The notes under the pieces are model-generated. The model made no database searches, was not told the origin of the DNA, and saw only the letters and a program-made list of their open reading frames with translations. From an uncultured Frankiales bacterium (GTDB lineage: Bacteria > Actinomycetota > Actinomycetes > Mycobacteriales > SCTD01): DNA of 64,000 nucleotides. Positions within the stretch are counted from its first letter, which is position 1. Each line of letters starts with the position of its first letter. The stretch spans positions 1 through 64,000 of the forward strand of contig CAMLIA010000002.1 in the NCBI GenBank assembly GCA_946479905.1, read 5' to 3'. The translations under genes and the position numbers were made by a program. Positions 8,596-16,067 of the stretch are shown piece after piece.

Positions 8596-9234
8596 CAGGG
8601 CGCGCGCCAGGTCCGCGGCCATCCGCTGGTAGCCCTTCCTGCCGGGGTGGAAGTGGTCCCGGGACAGGAAGCCCCGCGTCAGGTCGTGGTAGCGGTACTG
8701 GCTGACGTACTGCAGCCCCAGCTCGGTCGCGGTGGTGGCGAGCGCGCTGTCGGCTTGCTGCGCCCGGGGGCCGTCGTGACCGGCAGGGGTGAACCCGCCG
8801 ACGAGCACGATGCGGGCGTGCGGCTGGCGGCGGTGCACCAGCGCCACGACCTGGGCCACGGCCGCCGGGAGGCGGTCCAGGTCGCCGTACTGCGCGTCGT
8901 TCGTCCCGCCCTCGAGCACGATCACGTCGTACTGCCTGGCCAGCCTGCCGTCGTGCTGCAGCCGGTAGAGGTAGGGCTTCCCGTGCTTGCCGCCGGTCGT
9001 CCAGCCGGTGCCGCCCTGCGCGTCGACCGTCGGTGCCCAGCCGAGTCGCTTGGCGGTCTCGAGCGCCTGCACCGGCCGCTTCGGGCTGACCCCGGTGCCG
9101 GCCATCAGGCTGTCGCCGAAGAACAGCGCCGTCGTCTTCGAGCCGGCCGAGGAGGGGGCCAGCAGCGACATCAGCACGACGAGCAGCGCGGCCAGGCCCA
9201 GGGCAGGCCAGAGCCCTCGCGGTCGTGCGGACAT
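8572..9234 (-). CDS. secreted SGNH/GDSL-family hydrolase
   Basis: 220 aa with an N-terminal signal or anchor (LWPALGLAALLVVLMSLLA, residues 8-26). Blocks of the SGNH fold are visible: FFGDSLMAG with catalytic Ser42, the GG-TND block LEGGTNDAQYGD, and the C-terminal DHFHPG with the Asp/His pair (about D193/H196). Enzymes of this family are extracytoplasmic esterases or lipases, often acting on cell-wall acyl groups. It lies 52 bases downstream of the mannosyltransferase gene on the same strand, which suggests an envelope role. The start at 9234 has a CTGAGG ribosome site. Confidence 0.85.
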   Translation of the reverse strand: MSARPRGLWPALGLAALLVVLMSLLAPSSAGSKTTALFFGDSLMAGTGVSPKRPVQALETAKRLGWAPTVDAQGGTGWTTGGKHGKPYLYRLQHDGRLARQYDVIVLEGGTNDAQYGDLDRLPAAVAQVVALVHRRQPHARIVLVGGFTPAGHDGPRAQQADSALATTATELGLQYVSQYRYHDLTRGFLSRDHFHPGRKGYQRMAADLARALSAVPART

Positions 9235-9286
9235 GCCTCAGATGCTGCTCGTGCAGGACGCCCGCCGCAGGCGAACGCCCCGGATG

Positions 9287-10777
9287 TCACTCGATCGCGA
9301 CCTCGGCGTAGCCCGGCGCGGCCTCCTGGGCGGGGGCGGGGGTGAGGAACAGGCGCATGACCGCGAGCCCCACGAGCAGGGCGAGCAGCACGGGCACGCC
9401 GTACAGCGGGGGCCGGATCCAGCTGCGCCCCCCAGGCAGCAGGTACAGGCACAGCGCGGCCGAGGACGACGCGAGCAGCGCGGTCCGGCGCCGGCTGCTG
9501 GTGCAGGCCAGCGGGACCAGCCCCCAGGCGACGTACCACGGCTGGGCGCTGAAGCTGAGCAGGAACACCGCCAGCAGCGCGAGGCCCGCCGCGGTCACGG
9601 GCTCGACCGCGCCGTGCAGGGCCCGCACCCACAACCCGACGAGCACGACTGCCAGCAGCGCGAGGAACAGGACCTCGACGGCGACGTCGACGCCGTGCCG
9701 CGCTCCGGCTCCCCAGAGCGCACCCGTCGCGGCGGTGGCCGCCTCGCGCACCCCCCAGGCGAGCGAGGCCAGCGCAGGGTGCTCGCCCTGCCGGCTCAGG
9801 ACCTTCACCCAGCCCCAGCCGAGCCGGCTGCCGGCCGCCACGCCCTCGGCCACGACGCCGGCGGTCAGGGCGGTCAGCGAGAACCGCACCCAGCGCCGCT
9901 CGCCCTGGGCGGCGAGCAGCGGCACGAACGGCAGCGCGACCACGGCGGGTGCCTTGATGAGCACGGCCAGCGTGACCAGGGCGGTGCCCGCCACGACCGC
10001 ACGCAGCCCGCGGGACGTGGCCGCGACGGTCAGGCCCAGCACGAGCAGCCCGATCATGAGGATGTCGTTGTGCGCGCCGGCGAGGCCGTGCAGCAGCAGC
10101 AGCGGGTTGAGCACCGTCAGCCAGAGCGCCCGCTCGGGCGGGATCCCCATCCGCCGCGAGAGCCGCAGCACCGCCCACGCGATGAGCACGAAGCCGAGGA
10201 CCGCAAGGCCGCGCAGCAGGTAGATGGACACGACCAGGTGGTTCTCGGGGATGCCGACCGCCTGCCCCGTGAGCCAGAGCCACAGCGGCCCGTACGGCGC
10301 GGGGCTGAAGCGCCAGACCCCGTCGACGTTGAACGACCACTTGCTGGTGGGCTCGAAGTCGCCTGGCCCGTAGACGTAGGGGTCGATCGCGTTGACGACG
10401 AGGTGGCCCTGCCCGGCGTACGCGTAGATGTCGGCGCTGAACAGCGGCGGCGCGACCAGCAGCGGCAGCGCCCACGAGACGCACAGCACGAGGACCGCAC
10501 GCGCGCTGCAGCGGCCGAGCGAGCGGCCCACGAGCGCCCACGCGGCCAGCAGGCCCACGAGCGCCAGGAAGCTCACGATCGTGCAGGCCAGCCGGCCCGC
10601 GCCGGACTGCCGCAGGACCAGCAGGTGCAGCTGGTTCGCGATGACGTCCTTGGCGCCGGTCCTCGGCAGCGCCCCGGTGCCCGCGCCGGCGACGGCGAGC
10701 CCGGAGGTGCAGACGAAGCCGATCACCTGCAGCCGGCGCAGCCGCCCAGCGGGGAGGAGCCACGCAGTCGCCCTCAC
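9287..10777 (-). CDS. polyprenol-phosphate-mannose-dependent alpha-(1->6) mannopyranosyltransferase, MptA/MptB-like
   Basis: 496-aa multi-spanning GT-C-type enzyme. Known relatives add alpha-1,6-mannose from polyprenyl-phosphate mannose to lipomannan on the outer face of the membrane. The first extracytoplasmic loop has the family's acidic motif in LFSADIYAYAGQGHLV (about residues 112-127), then NAIDPYVYGP and SPAPYGPLWLWL. LLLLHGLAGAHNDILMIGL and SFSAQPWYVAWGL are further family blocks. About twelve hydrophobic helices. Start GTG has a strong GAGGAG site. It forms a minus-strand pair with the SGNH hydrolase, divergent from an acyltransferase 3 gene. MptB rather than MptA is a guess. Confidence 0.85.
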   Translation of the reverse strand: MRATAWLLPAGRLRRLQVIGFVCTSGLAVAGAGTGALPRTGAKDVIANQLHLLVLRQSGAGRLACTIVSFLALVGLLAAWALVGRSLGRCSARAVLVLCVSWALPLLVAPPLFSADIYAYAGQGHLVVNAIDPYVYGPGDFEPTSKWSFNVDGVWRFSPAPYGPLWLWLTGQAVGIPENHLVVSIYLLRGLAVLGFVLIAWAVLRLSRRMGIPPERALWLTVLNPLLLLHGLAGAHNDILMIGLLVLGLTVAATSRGLRAVVAGTALVTLAVLIKAPAVVALPFVPLLAAQGERRWVRFSLTALTAGVVAEGVAAGSRLGWGWVKVLSRQGEHPALASLAWGVREAATAATGALWGAGARHGVDVAVEVLFLALLAVVLVGLWVRALHGAVEPVTAAGLALLAVFLLSFSAQPWYVAWGLVPLACTSSRRRTALLASSSAALCLYLLPGGRSWIRPPLYGVPVLLALLVGLAVMRLFLTPAPAQEAAPGYAEVAIE

Positions 10778-10893
10778 AGCTCCTCGTCCCGCCGGTTCCC
10801 TCGTCCCGTCCGCCGGCCGCAGCCTATCGGCGCGAGGCGAAGGTCACGACCGCGGAAGGTTCGTCGCGCGAGCGGGCGGGCACGCACCAGGGT

Positions 10894-12075
10894 GTGCTGC
10901 TGACGGAGCGTGATCACCGGCTGCCCCTGCGCATGCCCCAGCGCATCCTCGGGCACGCCCCCGCCCTCGACGGCCTGCGGGGCGTCGCGGTGGCGCTCAT
11001 CGTCGTCTTCCACTTCGCCGGCCACTACGTGCTGCACGGGGCGACCGTCGGCCTCGACGTCTTCTTCGCCCTCTCCGGCTTCCTCATCACGGCGCTCGTC
11101 CTGGACGAGCGCCGCGCGACGGGGCGCGTCGACCTGGGCGCCTTCTACGTCCGCCGTGCCTGCCGGCTGCTGCCGGCGCTGCTCCTCATGCTGACCGCCT
11201 GGACCGCCCTGCTGCTGGTCTGCCACGACCAGGGCTGGATGGGCTCGACACCCGCCGGCGACGGCTCCGGCCGGGCCGTGCCGGTGCTGCCGGCCCTGAA
11301 GGACGTCGTGGCAGCGGTGCTCTACGTCGCCAACTGGGACGTCGTCTCCGGCGGGACCGCCGCGCCGCTTCAGCACCTGTGGTCGCTGTCGGTCGAGGAG
11401 CAGTTCTACATCGTCTGGCCGTCGGCGCTGCTGCTGCTCCTGCTGCTGCACCGCTGGCTGCGTCAGGGCCTGCTGCTGCTCGCGATCGCGCTGTCGTTCG
11501 GCACCACGCTGCTGCTGTGGCAGGGCGGGGAGGGCAAGGACCGGATCTACTTCGGCAGCGACACCCGCGCCGCCAGCCTGCTCCTCGGCGCGCTGTGCGC
11601 CCTGGTGTGGCATCGGAGGCGGTCCCGCGGGCAGCAGGTCGGGCGGTGGTCCGCGGCCCGCGCATGGCTCGGGGTGGGAGCGTTCGTCGTCGTGCTCACC
11701 GAGTTCCACGAGGGCACGTTCCGCTACGTCGGCATGCCGATCGTCGCCGCCCTGTGCGTCACCCAGGTCATGCCGTACGTCGTCGACCGGCCGCGGGCCT
11801 GGCTGGCCCGGGGCCTGTCGCTGCGCTGGCTCGTGTGGCTGGGCCAGCGCTCTTACGGGCTCTACCTCTGGCACTACCTCTGGGCGACCTGGACGCACGG
11901 GCTGCCGCTGGCGGCCGGCATGCCCCTCGGCGTCGCGGGTTCCCTGGTGTGCACGGTGCTGTCCTGGCGCCTGGTCGAGCGCCCGGTGATCGCCTGGAGC
12001 CGAAGCCGCGAGCGCCGGCCCCAGCCGATCGTGGAGCCGGTCCGGCGCCCGGTCCCGGTGCGCCTCGCCGCCTAG
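10894..12075 (+). CDS. acyltransferase 3 family membrane protein (OafA/YrhL type)
   Basis: 393 aa, ten or so hydrophobic helices. HAPALDGLRGVAVALIVVFHF at about residues 21-41 carries the conserved R and the helix-1 His of the acyltransferase 3 family; GLDVFFALSGFLIT and HLWSLSVEEQFYIVWP are the other hallmarks. These enzymes O-acetylate or O-succinylate sugars of lipids, peptidoglycan or polyketides. The start is GTG at 10894; an ATG at 10933 would still include the first motif. It neighbours mannosyltransferase and muramidase genes, consistent with envelope glycan decoration. No SGNH domain is fused, but a separate SGNH hydrolase gene is 2 kb away. Confidence 0.88.
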   Translation: MLLTERDHRLPLRMPQRILGHAPALDGLRGVAVALIVVFHFAGHYVLHGATVGLDVFFALSGFLITALVLDERRATGRVDLGAFYVRRACRLLPALLLMLTAWTALLLVCHDQGWMGSTPAGDGSGRAVPVLPALKDVVAAVLYVANWDVVSGGTAAPLQHLWSLSVEEQFYIVWPSALLLLLLLHRWLRQGLLLLAIALSFGTTLLLWQGGEGKDRIYFGSDTRAASLLLGALCALVWHRRRSRGQQVGRWSAARAWLGVGAFVVVLTEFHEGTFRYVGMPIVAALCVTQVMPYVVDRPRAWLARGLSLRWLVWLGQRSYGLYLWHYLWATWTHGLPLAAGMPLGVAGSLVCTVLSWRLVERPVIAWSRSRERRPQPIVEPVRRPVPVRLAA

Positions 12076-12082
12076 CGTCGGA

Positions 12083-12184
12083 TCAGCTGGTCCGGCCGCG
12101 GCGCATCCAGCGGAAGAAGGCCCATCCGAGGGCCGCATCCGCGCACAGGAAGAGCAGCAGTCCCGCGAGCTCCAGCGCGATCAT
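12083..12184 (-). CDS. 33-residue single-span membrane protein (unannotated small gene)
   Basis: A short open reading frame opposite the spacer between the acyltransferase and the muramidase. It encodes 33 residues: MIALELAGLLLFLCADAALG, then WAFFRWMRRGRTS. This is one hydrophobic helix followed by a basic cytoplasmic tail, obeying the positive-inside rule. A G-rich ribosome site (GTGGGGGC) sits just before the ATG. No homologue is known to me. It could be a membrane-anchored regulator of a neighbour or a chance frame; helix amphipathicity and the ribosome site favour a gene. Confidence 0.5.
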   Translation of the reverse strand: MIALELAGLLLFLCADAALGWAFFRWMRRGRTS

Positions 12185-12294
12185 GCCCCCACTATGGCGC
12201 ACGGCAGGCACGGGCGTGGCACTTCCCGGACAGTGCTGGGGCTCAGCAGCGTCGGCTACGGTGCGAGGATCCCCCGATCGGAGTTGGCCTTCCC

Positions 12295-14145
12295 TTGCGC
12301 GTGCGTGCCCTGCTGACCCTCGTCCTGCTGGCTGTCGGGGCCCTGGTGGGGGTCACGCCGGCGAGCGCCGCGACCTCGCTGACAGGGCCTGACGTCGCGA
12401 AGTACCAGCACCCCAACGGGGCGTCGATCGACTGGAACGCGGTCCGGCGGGACGGGCACCGCTTCGCCTTCGTCAAGGCCACCCAGGCCACGACCTACAC
12501 CAACGCCTACTTCGCGAGCGACTGGCGCGGCATCGCCGCCGCCGGCATGTTCCGGGGCGCCTACCACTACGCGAACCCGAGCAGCGCGGCCGGCTCGGCG
12601 AAGGCGCAGGCCGACTACTTCGCGTCGGCCATCGGGCCGCAGGTCGTCTCCGGCACGCTGCCCCCGGTCCTCGACCTGGAGGACGCGGGCGGCCTGTCGG
12701 TCGCGGCGCTGACCTCGTGGGTGAAGGCGTTCCTCAGCGAGCTGCAGGCGCGGACCGGCCGGGTGCCGATGCTCTACACCTACCCGTCGTTCTGGCGGAA
12801 CTCGATGGGCTCCTCGACCGCCTTCACGGCGTACCCGCTCTGGATCGCCAACTACGGCGTCTCGTCACCGCAGGACATCGGCTGGCCCCGGTACACGTTC
12901 TGGCAGTACACGTCGACCGCCACGGTCGGCGGGATCAGCGGCGCCACCGACCTCAGCACCTTCAACGGCACGTCCACCGACCTGTCGGTGCTGGCCCTCG
13001 CCGGCACCTGGCGGCCGCCGACGCAGACGGTCTCGGAGCAGCAGGCGACGCCCTCCACGACCGCCTGCGGCGGGTTCGCCGCGCTGGCGCCCCAGCGGGT
13101 CCTGGACACCCGCTCCGCCGGCGGTGGACCCGCGAACGGGTCCGTCACCTTCACGCTGCCGGACAGCGTCCCGGCGGACGCCGTCGGCGTGCAGCTCGAC
13201 GTCACCGCGGTCGAGGCGAAGGGGCCCGGCTACCTCCGGGTGGGCCCGGCCGGCACGACCCCGATGACGACCGCGCTGACCTACGGGGCCGGGCGCAGCA
13301 CGACGGGGCTCGTCACCACCTCGGCGGACGCCAACCGCCAGGTCACGGTGACCGTCTACGGCACCGCCGTCGACCTGGTCGTCGACGTCGTCGGCTCGTT
13401 CGGTCCCACCGGAGGCTCCGGCCCGAGCGCGCAGTGGTACGCCGCGTCACCGGTCCGGGTCGCGGACACCCGCACCGGGCAGGGCCTGCCCGCCGGGAAG
13501 CAGTCGGGCGCGGCCGACCTGGACCTGAGCGCGATCCTGCCGACCACGGCGACCGGGGTCGTGCTGGACGTCTCGGCGGTCAGTCCGGGAGGGGCCGGCT
13601 TCGTGCGGCTCGCCGCGGCGGGGACGGCACCGGTGACGACCGCCCTCAACTACGACGTCGCGGGCGCGACGACCGGGCTCGCCGTGACGACCACGAGCGG
13701 CGGGCACATCACCGTCGCGGTGAACGGCGCCGCGACACACCTGGTCGTCGACCTGCTCGGCTGGTTCGACACCTCGATCGCGGCCGGTGGTGAGTACTGC
13801 CCGATCACGCCGACCCGGTTCCTCGACACCCGCACCGGTCTGGGCGCGACCGGGCCGGGCACCGGTCCGCTGGGCCTGGCGACGCCCTCCAACGTCCCCG
13901 ACTCGGCGGCTGCGGTCGTCCTCGACGTCTCGGCGGTGGACCCGACGACCCCCGGCTTCGTGCGGGTCACCACCGTCGGCCAGGAGCCGACGACGACGGC
14001 CCTGAACGTCATCGCGCGCCGCAGCGTGACGGGCCTGGTCGTCGTACCCCTCAGCGAGGCGCAGCTGGTGCTGGCCGCCTACCAGGCCGACCTGCACCTG
14101 GTGGCCGACGTCGTCGGCTACCTGGGCTCACCGCCCGCGGCCTAG
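12295..14145 (+). CDS. secreted GH25 muramidase with three C-terminal RVLDTR-type repeats
   Basis: 616 aa. A signal peptide (residues 1-25, ending TPASA) precedes a GH25 lysozyme domain (about 28-235) with GPDVAKYQ (D33), FVKAT, YHYANP and PPVLDLED (D127/E129), the acidic residues that hydrolyse muramic acid-GlcNAc bonds. After a linker come three repeats of about 110 residues: starting near 260 (PQRVLDTR), 380 (SPVRVADTR) and 501 (TPTRFLDTR), each ending in a VVDxxGxF/Y-type strand. Such repeats occur in exported actinobacterial proteins and probably form beta domains for surface or wall binding (inference). Start TTG 12295; GTG 12301 is an alternative. Housekeeping wall enzyme rather than phage lysin: no phage genes nearby. 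Confidence 0.88.
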   Translation: MRVRALLTLVLLAVGALVGVTPASAATSLTGPDVAKYQHPNGASIDWNAVRRDGHRFAFVKATQATTYTNAYFASDWRGIAAAGMFRGAYHYANPSSAAGSAKAQADYFASAIGPQVVSGTLPPVLDLEDAGGLSVAALTSWVKAFLSELQARTGRVPMLYTYPSFWRNSMGSSTAFTAYPLWIANYGVSSPQDIGWPRYTFWQYTSTATVGGISGATDLSTFNGTSTDLSVLALAGTWRPPTQTVSEQQATPSTTACGGFAALAPQRVLDTRSAGGGPANGSVTFTLPDSVPADAVGVQLDVTAVEAKGPGYLRVGPAGTTPMTTALTYGAGRSTTGLVTTSADANRQVTVTVYGTAVDLVVDVVGSFGPTGGSGPSAQWYAASPVRVADTRTGQGLPAGKQSGAADLDLSAILPTTATGVVLDVSAVSPGGAGFVRLAAAGTAPVTTALNYDVAGATTGLAVTTTSGGHITVAVNGAATHLVVDLLGWFDTSIAAGGEYCPITPTRFLDTRTGLGATGPGTGPLGLATPSNVPDSAAAVVLDVSAVDPTTPGFVRVTTVGQEPTTTALNVIARRSVTGLVVVPLSEAQLVLAAYQADLHLVADVVGYLGSPPAA

Positions 14146-14558
14146 AGCGGCCGCTTGTAGCCGATCAGGTGGCTGTAGCGCGGCGTCGCCGCGAACTGGG
14201 CGAAGGTCCAGACGGCCGGCCGCCCCACCTCCTTGCAGAGGTGCACGACCTCCGTCTCGCTGCAGACCACCCCGCAGTGCGCCCCGAAGGCCTGCTCCCG
14301 GTCGTGGAAGAGCACGAGGTCCAGCGGTTGCGGGGTCAGCACCACCCTCGTCCAGTCGGTGTCGAGCCACAGCTCCGCCGACCGCAGGTCGGGGATCCGC
14401 TTGCCGAGCTGGGCGAGCAGCTCGTAGGCGAACAGGTTGTCGTCCGCGCCGAGCGCCAGCTCGCCCCGGGGCACCGCCCCGGGATAGCGGTTCGCGTCCC
14501 AGGGCACGTCCCAGAACTCAGCGGGGACGTCTCGCAGCAGCGCCGGCAGCGTCTCCAT
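14142..14558 (-). CDS. NlpC/P60-like cell-wall hydrolase-type protein, possibly inactive
   Basis: 138 aa. The middle and C-terminal blocks PLDLVLFHDREQAFGAHCGVV and EVVHLCKEVGRPAVW resemble the strand/His core of a small papain-like (NlpC/P60-type) family. In the members I recall, the helix before this core begins with N-C-x-x-Y; here it reads DDNLFAYELL, so the nucleophile Cys position appears to be Leu. If so, the protein is a binding or regulatory pseudo-enzyme; C95 in HCGVV could otherwise serve. The gene has its own leaderless promoter (-10 at 14565-14570) and its stop overlaps that of the convergent muramidase. Confidence 0.6.
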   Translation of the reverse strand: METLPALLRDVPAEFWDVPWDANRYPGAVPRGELALGADDNLFAYELLAQLGKRIPDLRSAELWLDTDWTRVVLTPQPLDLVLFHDREQAFGAHCGVVCSETEVVHLCKEVGRPAVWTFAQFAATPRYSHLIGYKRPL

Positions 14559-14564
14559 CGCTGG

Positions 14565-14570
14565 ACTGTA
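14565..14570 (-). promoter_or_regulatory. -10 element of the NlpC-like gene
   Basis: TACAGT on the minus strand, 6 bases before the ATG at 14558; leaderless spacing. Confidence 0.5.
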
Positions 14571-14623
14571 CTGCGAGATCCGGCACCCGCAACACGGTGC
14601 GGGAATGCGGCACAGTGAGGGCC

Positions 14624-15412
14624 ATGGGCCTGATCGGTGTCACCGGTGCGACCGGACGGGTGGGCGGCCTCGTCGCGCGGACGCTCGCCGACCGCGGGGT
14701 CCAGCAGCGGCTGCTGGTCCGCGACCCCTCCCGGGCGCCGGGGTTCGCGGAGGCGGTCAGGTCGTCGTACGACGAACCGGCCGGGCTCGAGGGTGTCGAG
14801 ACGCTCCTCATGGTGTCGGCCGCCGAGCACCCCGACCGGGTCGGCCAGCACCTGCGGTTCCTCGACGCCGTCGCGACGGCGGGTGTGCAGCGGGTGGTCT
14901 ACACGTCCTTCCTGGGCGCGGCGCCGGACGCGACCTTCACGCTGGCCCGGCACCACTGGGCGACCGAGGAGCACCTGCGCCGGCTCGGGCTCCCGTTCGT
15001 CGCCCTGCGGGACTCGATGTACGCCGACTTCCTCCCCCTGCTGAAGGGGCCCGACGGCGTCATCCGGGGGCCGGCGGGTCAGGGGCGGTTCGCGCCGGTC
15101 GCGATCGCCGACGTCGCCGACTGCGCCGTGGCGGCTCTGCTCGACCCGTCGTGCCAGGGCGTGTTCGAGCTGACCGGGCCCGAGCTCATGACGATGGCGC
15201 AGGCGGCGGCCGAAGTGGGCGCGCAGTTCGCCGACGAGACCGGGGCGGAGGCCTACGCGTCGCGCGGCGGCTACGGCGCTCCCGACTGGGAGGTCGAGGG
15301 CTGGGTGACGTCCTACCTGGCCATCCGGGACGGCTCCCTGGACCGGGTCACCGACGACGTGCGCCGGCTCTCCGGTCACCCGCCCCTCTCGCTGGCCGAC
15401 GTGGTGCGATGA
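14624..15412 (+). CDS. NAD(P)-binding NmrA/quinone-reductase-2-like protein (atypical SDR)
   Basis: 262 aa. The N-terminal GLIGVTGATGRVGGLVAR is the G-x-x-G-x-x-G nucleotide-binding motif of NmrA/QOR2-type atypical SDRs. VVYTSFLGAAPDA and HHWATEEHL match the family core (active site without the classic Tyr-x3-Lys). Members reduce quinones or act as NADP(H) sensors; the substrate is unknown. The ATG at 14624 with a GAGG site was preferred over an upstream GTG, as the Rossmann motif then begins at residue 3. Confidence 0.85.
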   Translation: MGLIGVTGATGRVGGLVARTLADRGVQQRLLVRDPSRAPGFAEAVRSSYDEPAGLEGVETLLMVSAAEHPDRVGQHLRFLDAVATAGVQRVVYTSFLGAAPDATFTLARHHWATEEHLRRLGLPFVALRDSMYADFLPLLKGPDGVIRGPAGQGRFAPVAIADVADCAVAALLDPSCQGVFELTGPELMTMAQAAAEVGAQFADETGAEAYASRGGYGAPDWEVEGWVTSYLAIRDGSLDRVTDDVRRLSGHPPLSLADVVR

Positions 15413-15465
15413 GTCCGCGCCCCGGCCGGCGTCCTACCCGGTAGACCACCTGGAGGAGGAGCGCC

Positions 15466-15945
15466 ATGCCGCAGAAGATCGTCACCAACCTGTGGTTCGA
15501 CCACGAGGCCGAGGAGGCCGTGACCTTCTACACGTCGCTGTTCGAGGACTCGCGGGTGCTGGCGGTCGCGCACTACACCGAGGCAGGGCCGGGCGAGCCG
15601 GGCACCGTCCTGCTGATCGAGTTCGAGCTCGCCGGTCAGCGCTTCGTCGCCATCAACGGCGGCCCGCAGTTCCCGTTCACCGAGGCGATGTCGCTGCAGA
15701 TCGACTGCGAGGACCAGGCCGAGATCGACCGGTTCTGGGACGCGCTCACCGCCGACGGCGGGGCCGAGAGCCAGTGCGGCTGGTGCAAGGACAAGTGGGG
15801 CATGAACTGGCAGGTCGTGCCGAAGGGGATGTCGGAGTTCCTCACCACCCGCGACGCGGCCGCTGTCGAGCGCTGGATGCGCGCGATGCTCCCCATGCGC
15901 AAGCTCGACCTCGCGACCCTGCACGCGGCGGCGGACGGGGGCTGA
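15466..15945 (+). CDS. VOC superfamily protein, PhnB-like
   Basis: 159 aa. KIVTNLWFDHEAEEAVTFY at the start, GTVLLIEFELAGQRFVAING and LQIDCEDQAEIDRFWDALT are the beta-alpha-beta modules of the PhnB/3-demethylubiquinone-methyltransferase-like branch of the vicinal oxygen chelate fold. GGAESQCGWCKDKWGMNWQV is the typical second-module signature. Function of the branch is mostly unassigned. A strong GGAGGAG ribosome site precedes the ATG. No operon partner is evident. Confidence 0.85.
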   Translation: MPQKIVTNLWFDHEAEEAVTFYTSLFEDSRVLAVAHYTEAGPGEPGTVLLIEFELAGQRFVAINGGPQFPFTEAMSLQIDCEDQAEIDRFWDALTADGGAESQCGWCKDKWGMNWQVVPKGMSEFLTTRDAAAVERWMRAMLPMRKLDLATLHAAADGG

Positions 15946-16067
15946 CGGGTCGTTCGGCCCCGGAGGAAGCGACCTCCGCCCGTCGCGTCTCAGGCCGGGC
16001 CCGGAGCAGCCTCGGAGGTGAGCGTTGTCGCCGATGTCGCGGCACGACTGCCGACAGGAGGCCCGTC

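Noticed and set aside
13071..14142. Repeats as a CRISPR-like array
   Set aside because: They are protein-level repeats of about 330 bases with diverged DNA, inside one reading frame.
12295..14145. GH25 muramidase as a prophage endolysin
   Set aside because: It has a Sec signal peptide and repeats, and there are no holin, tail, integrase or att-like sequences nearby.
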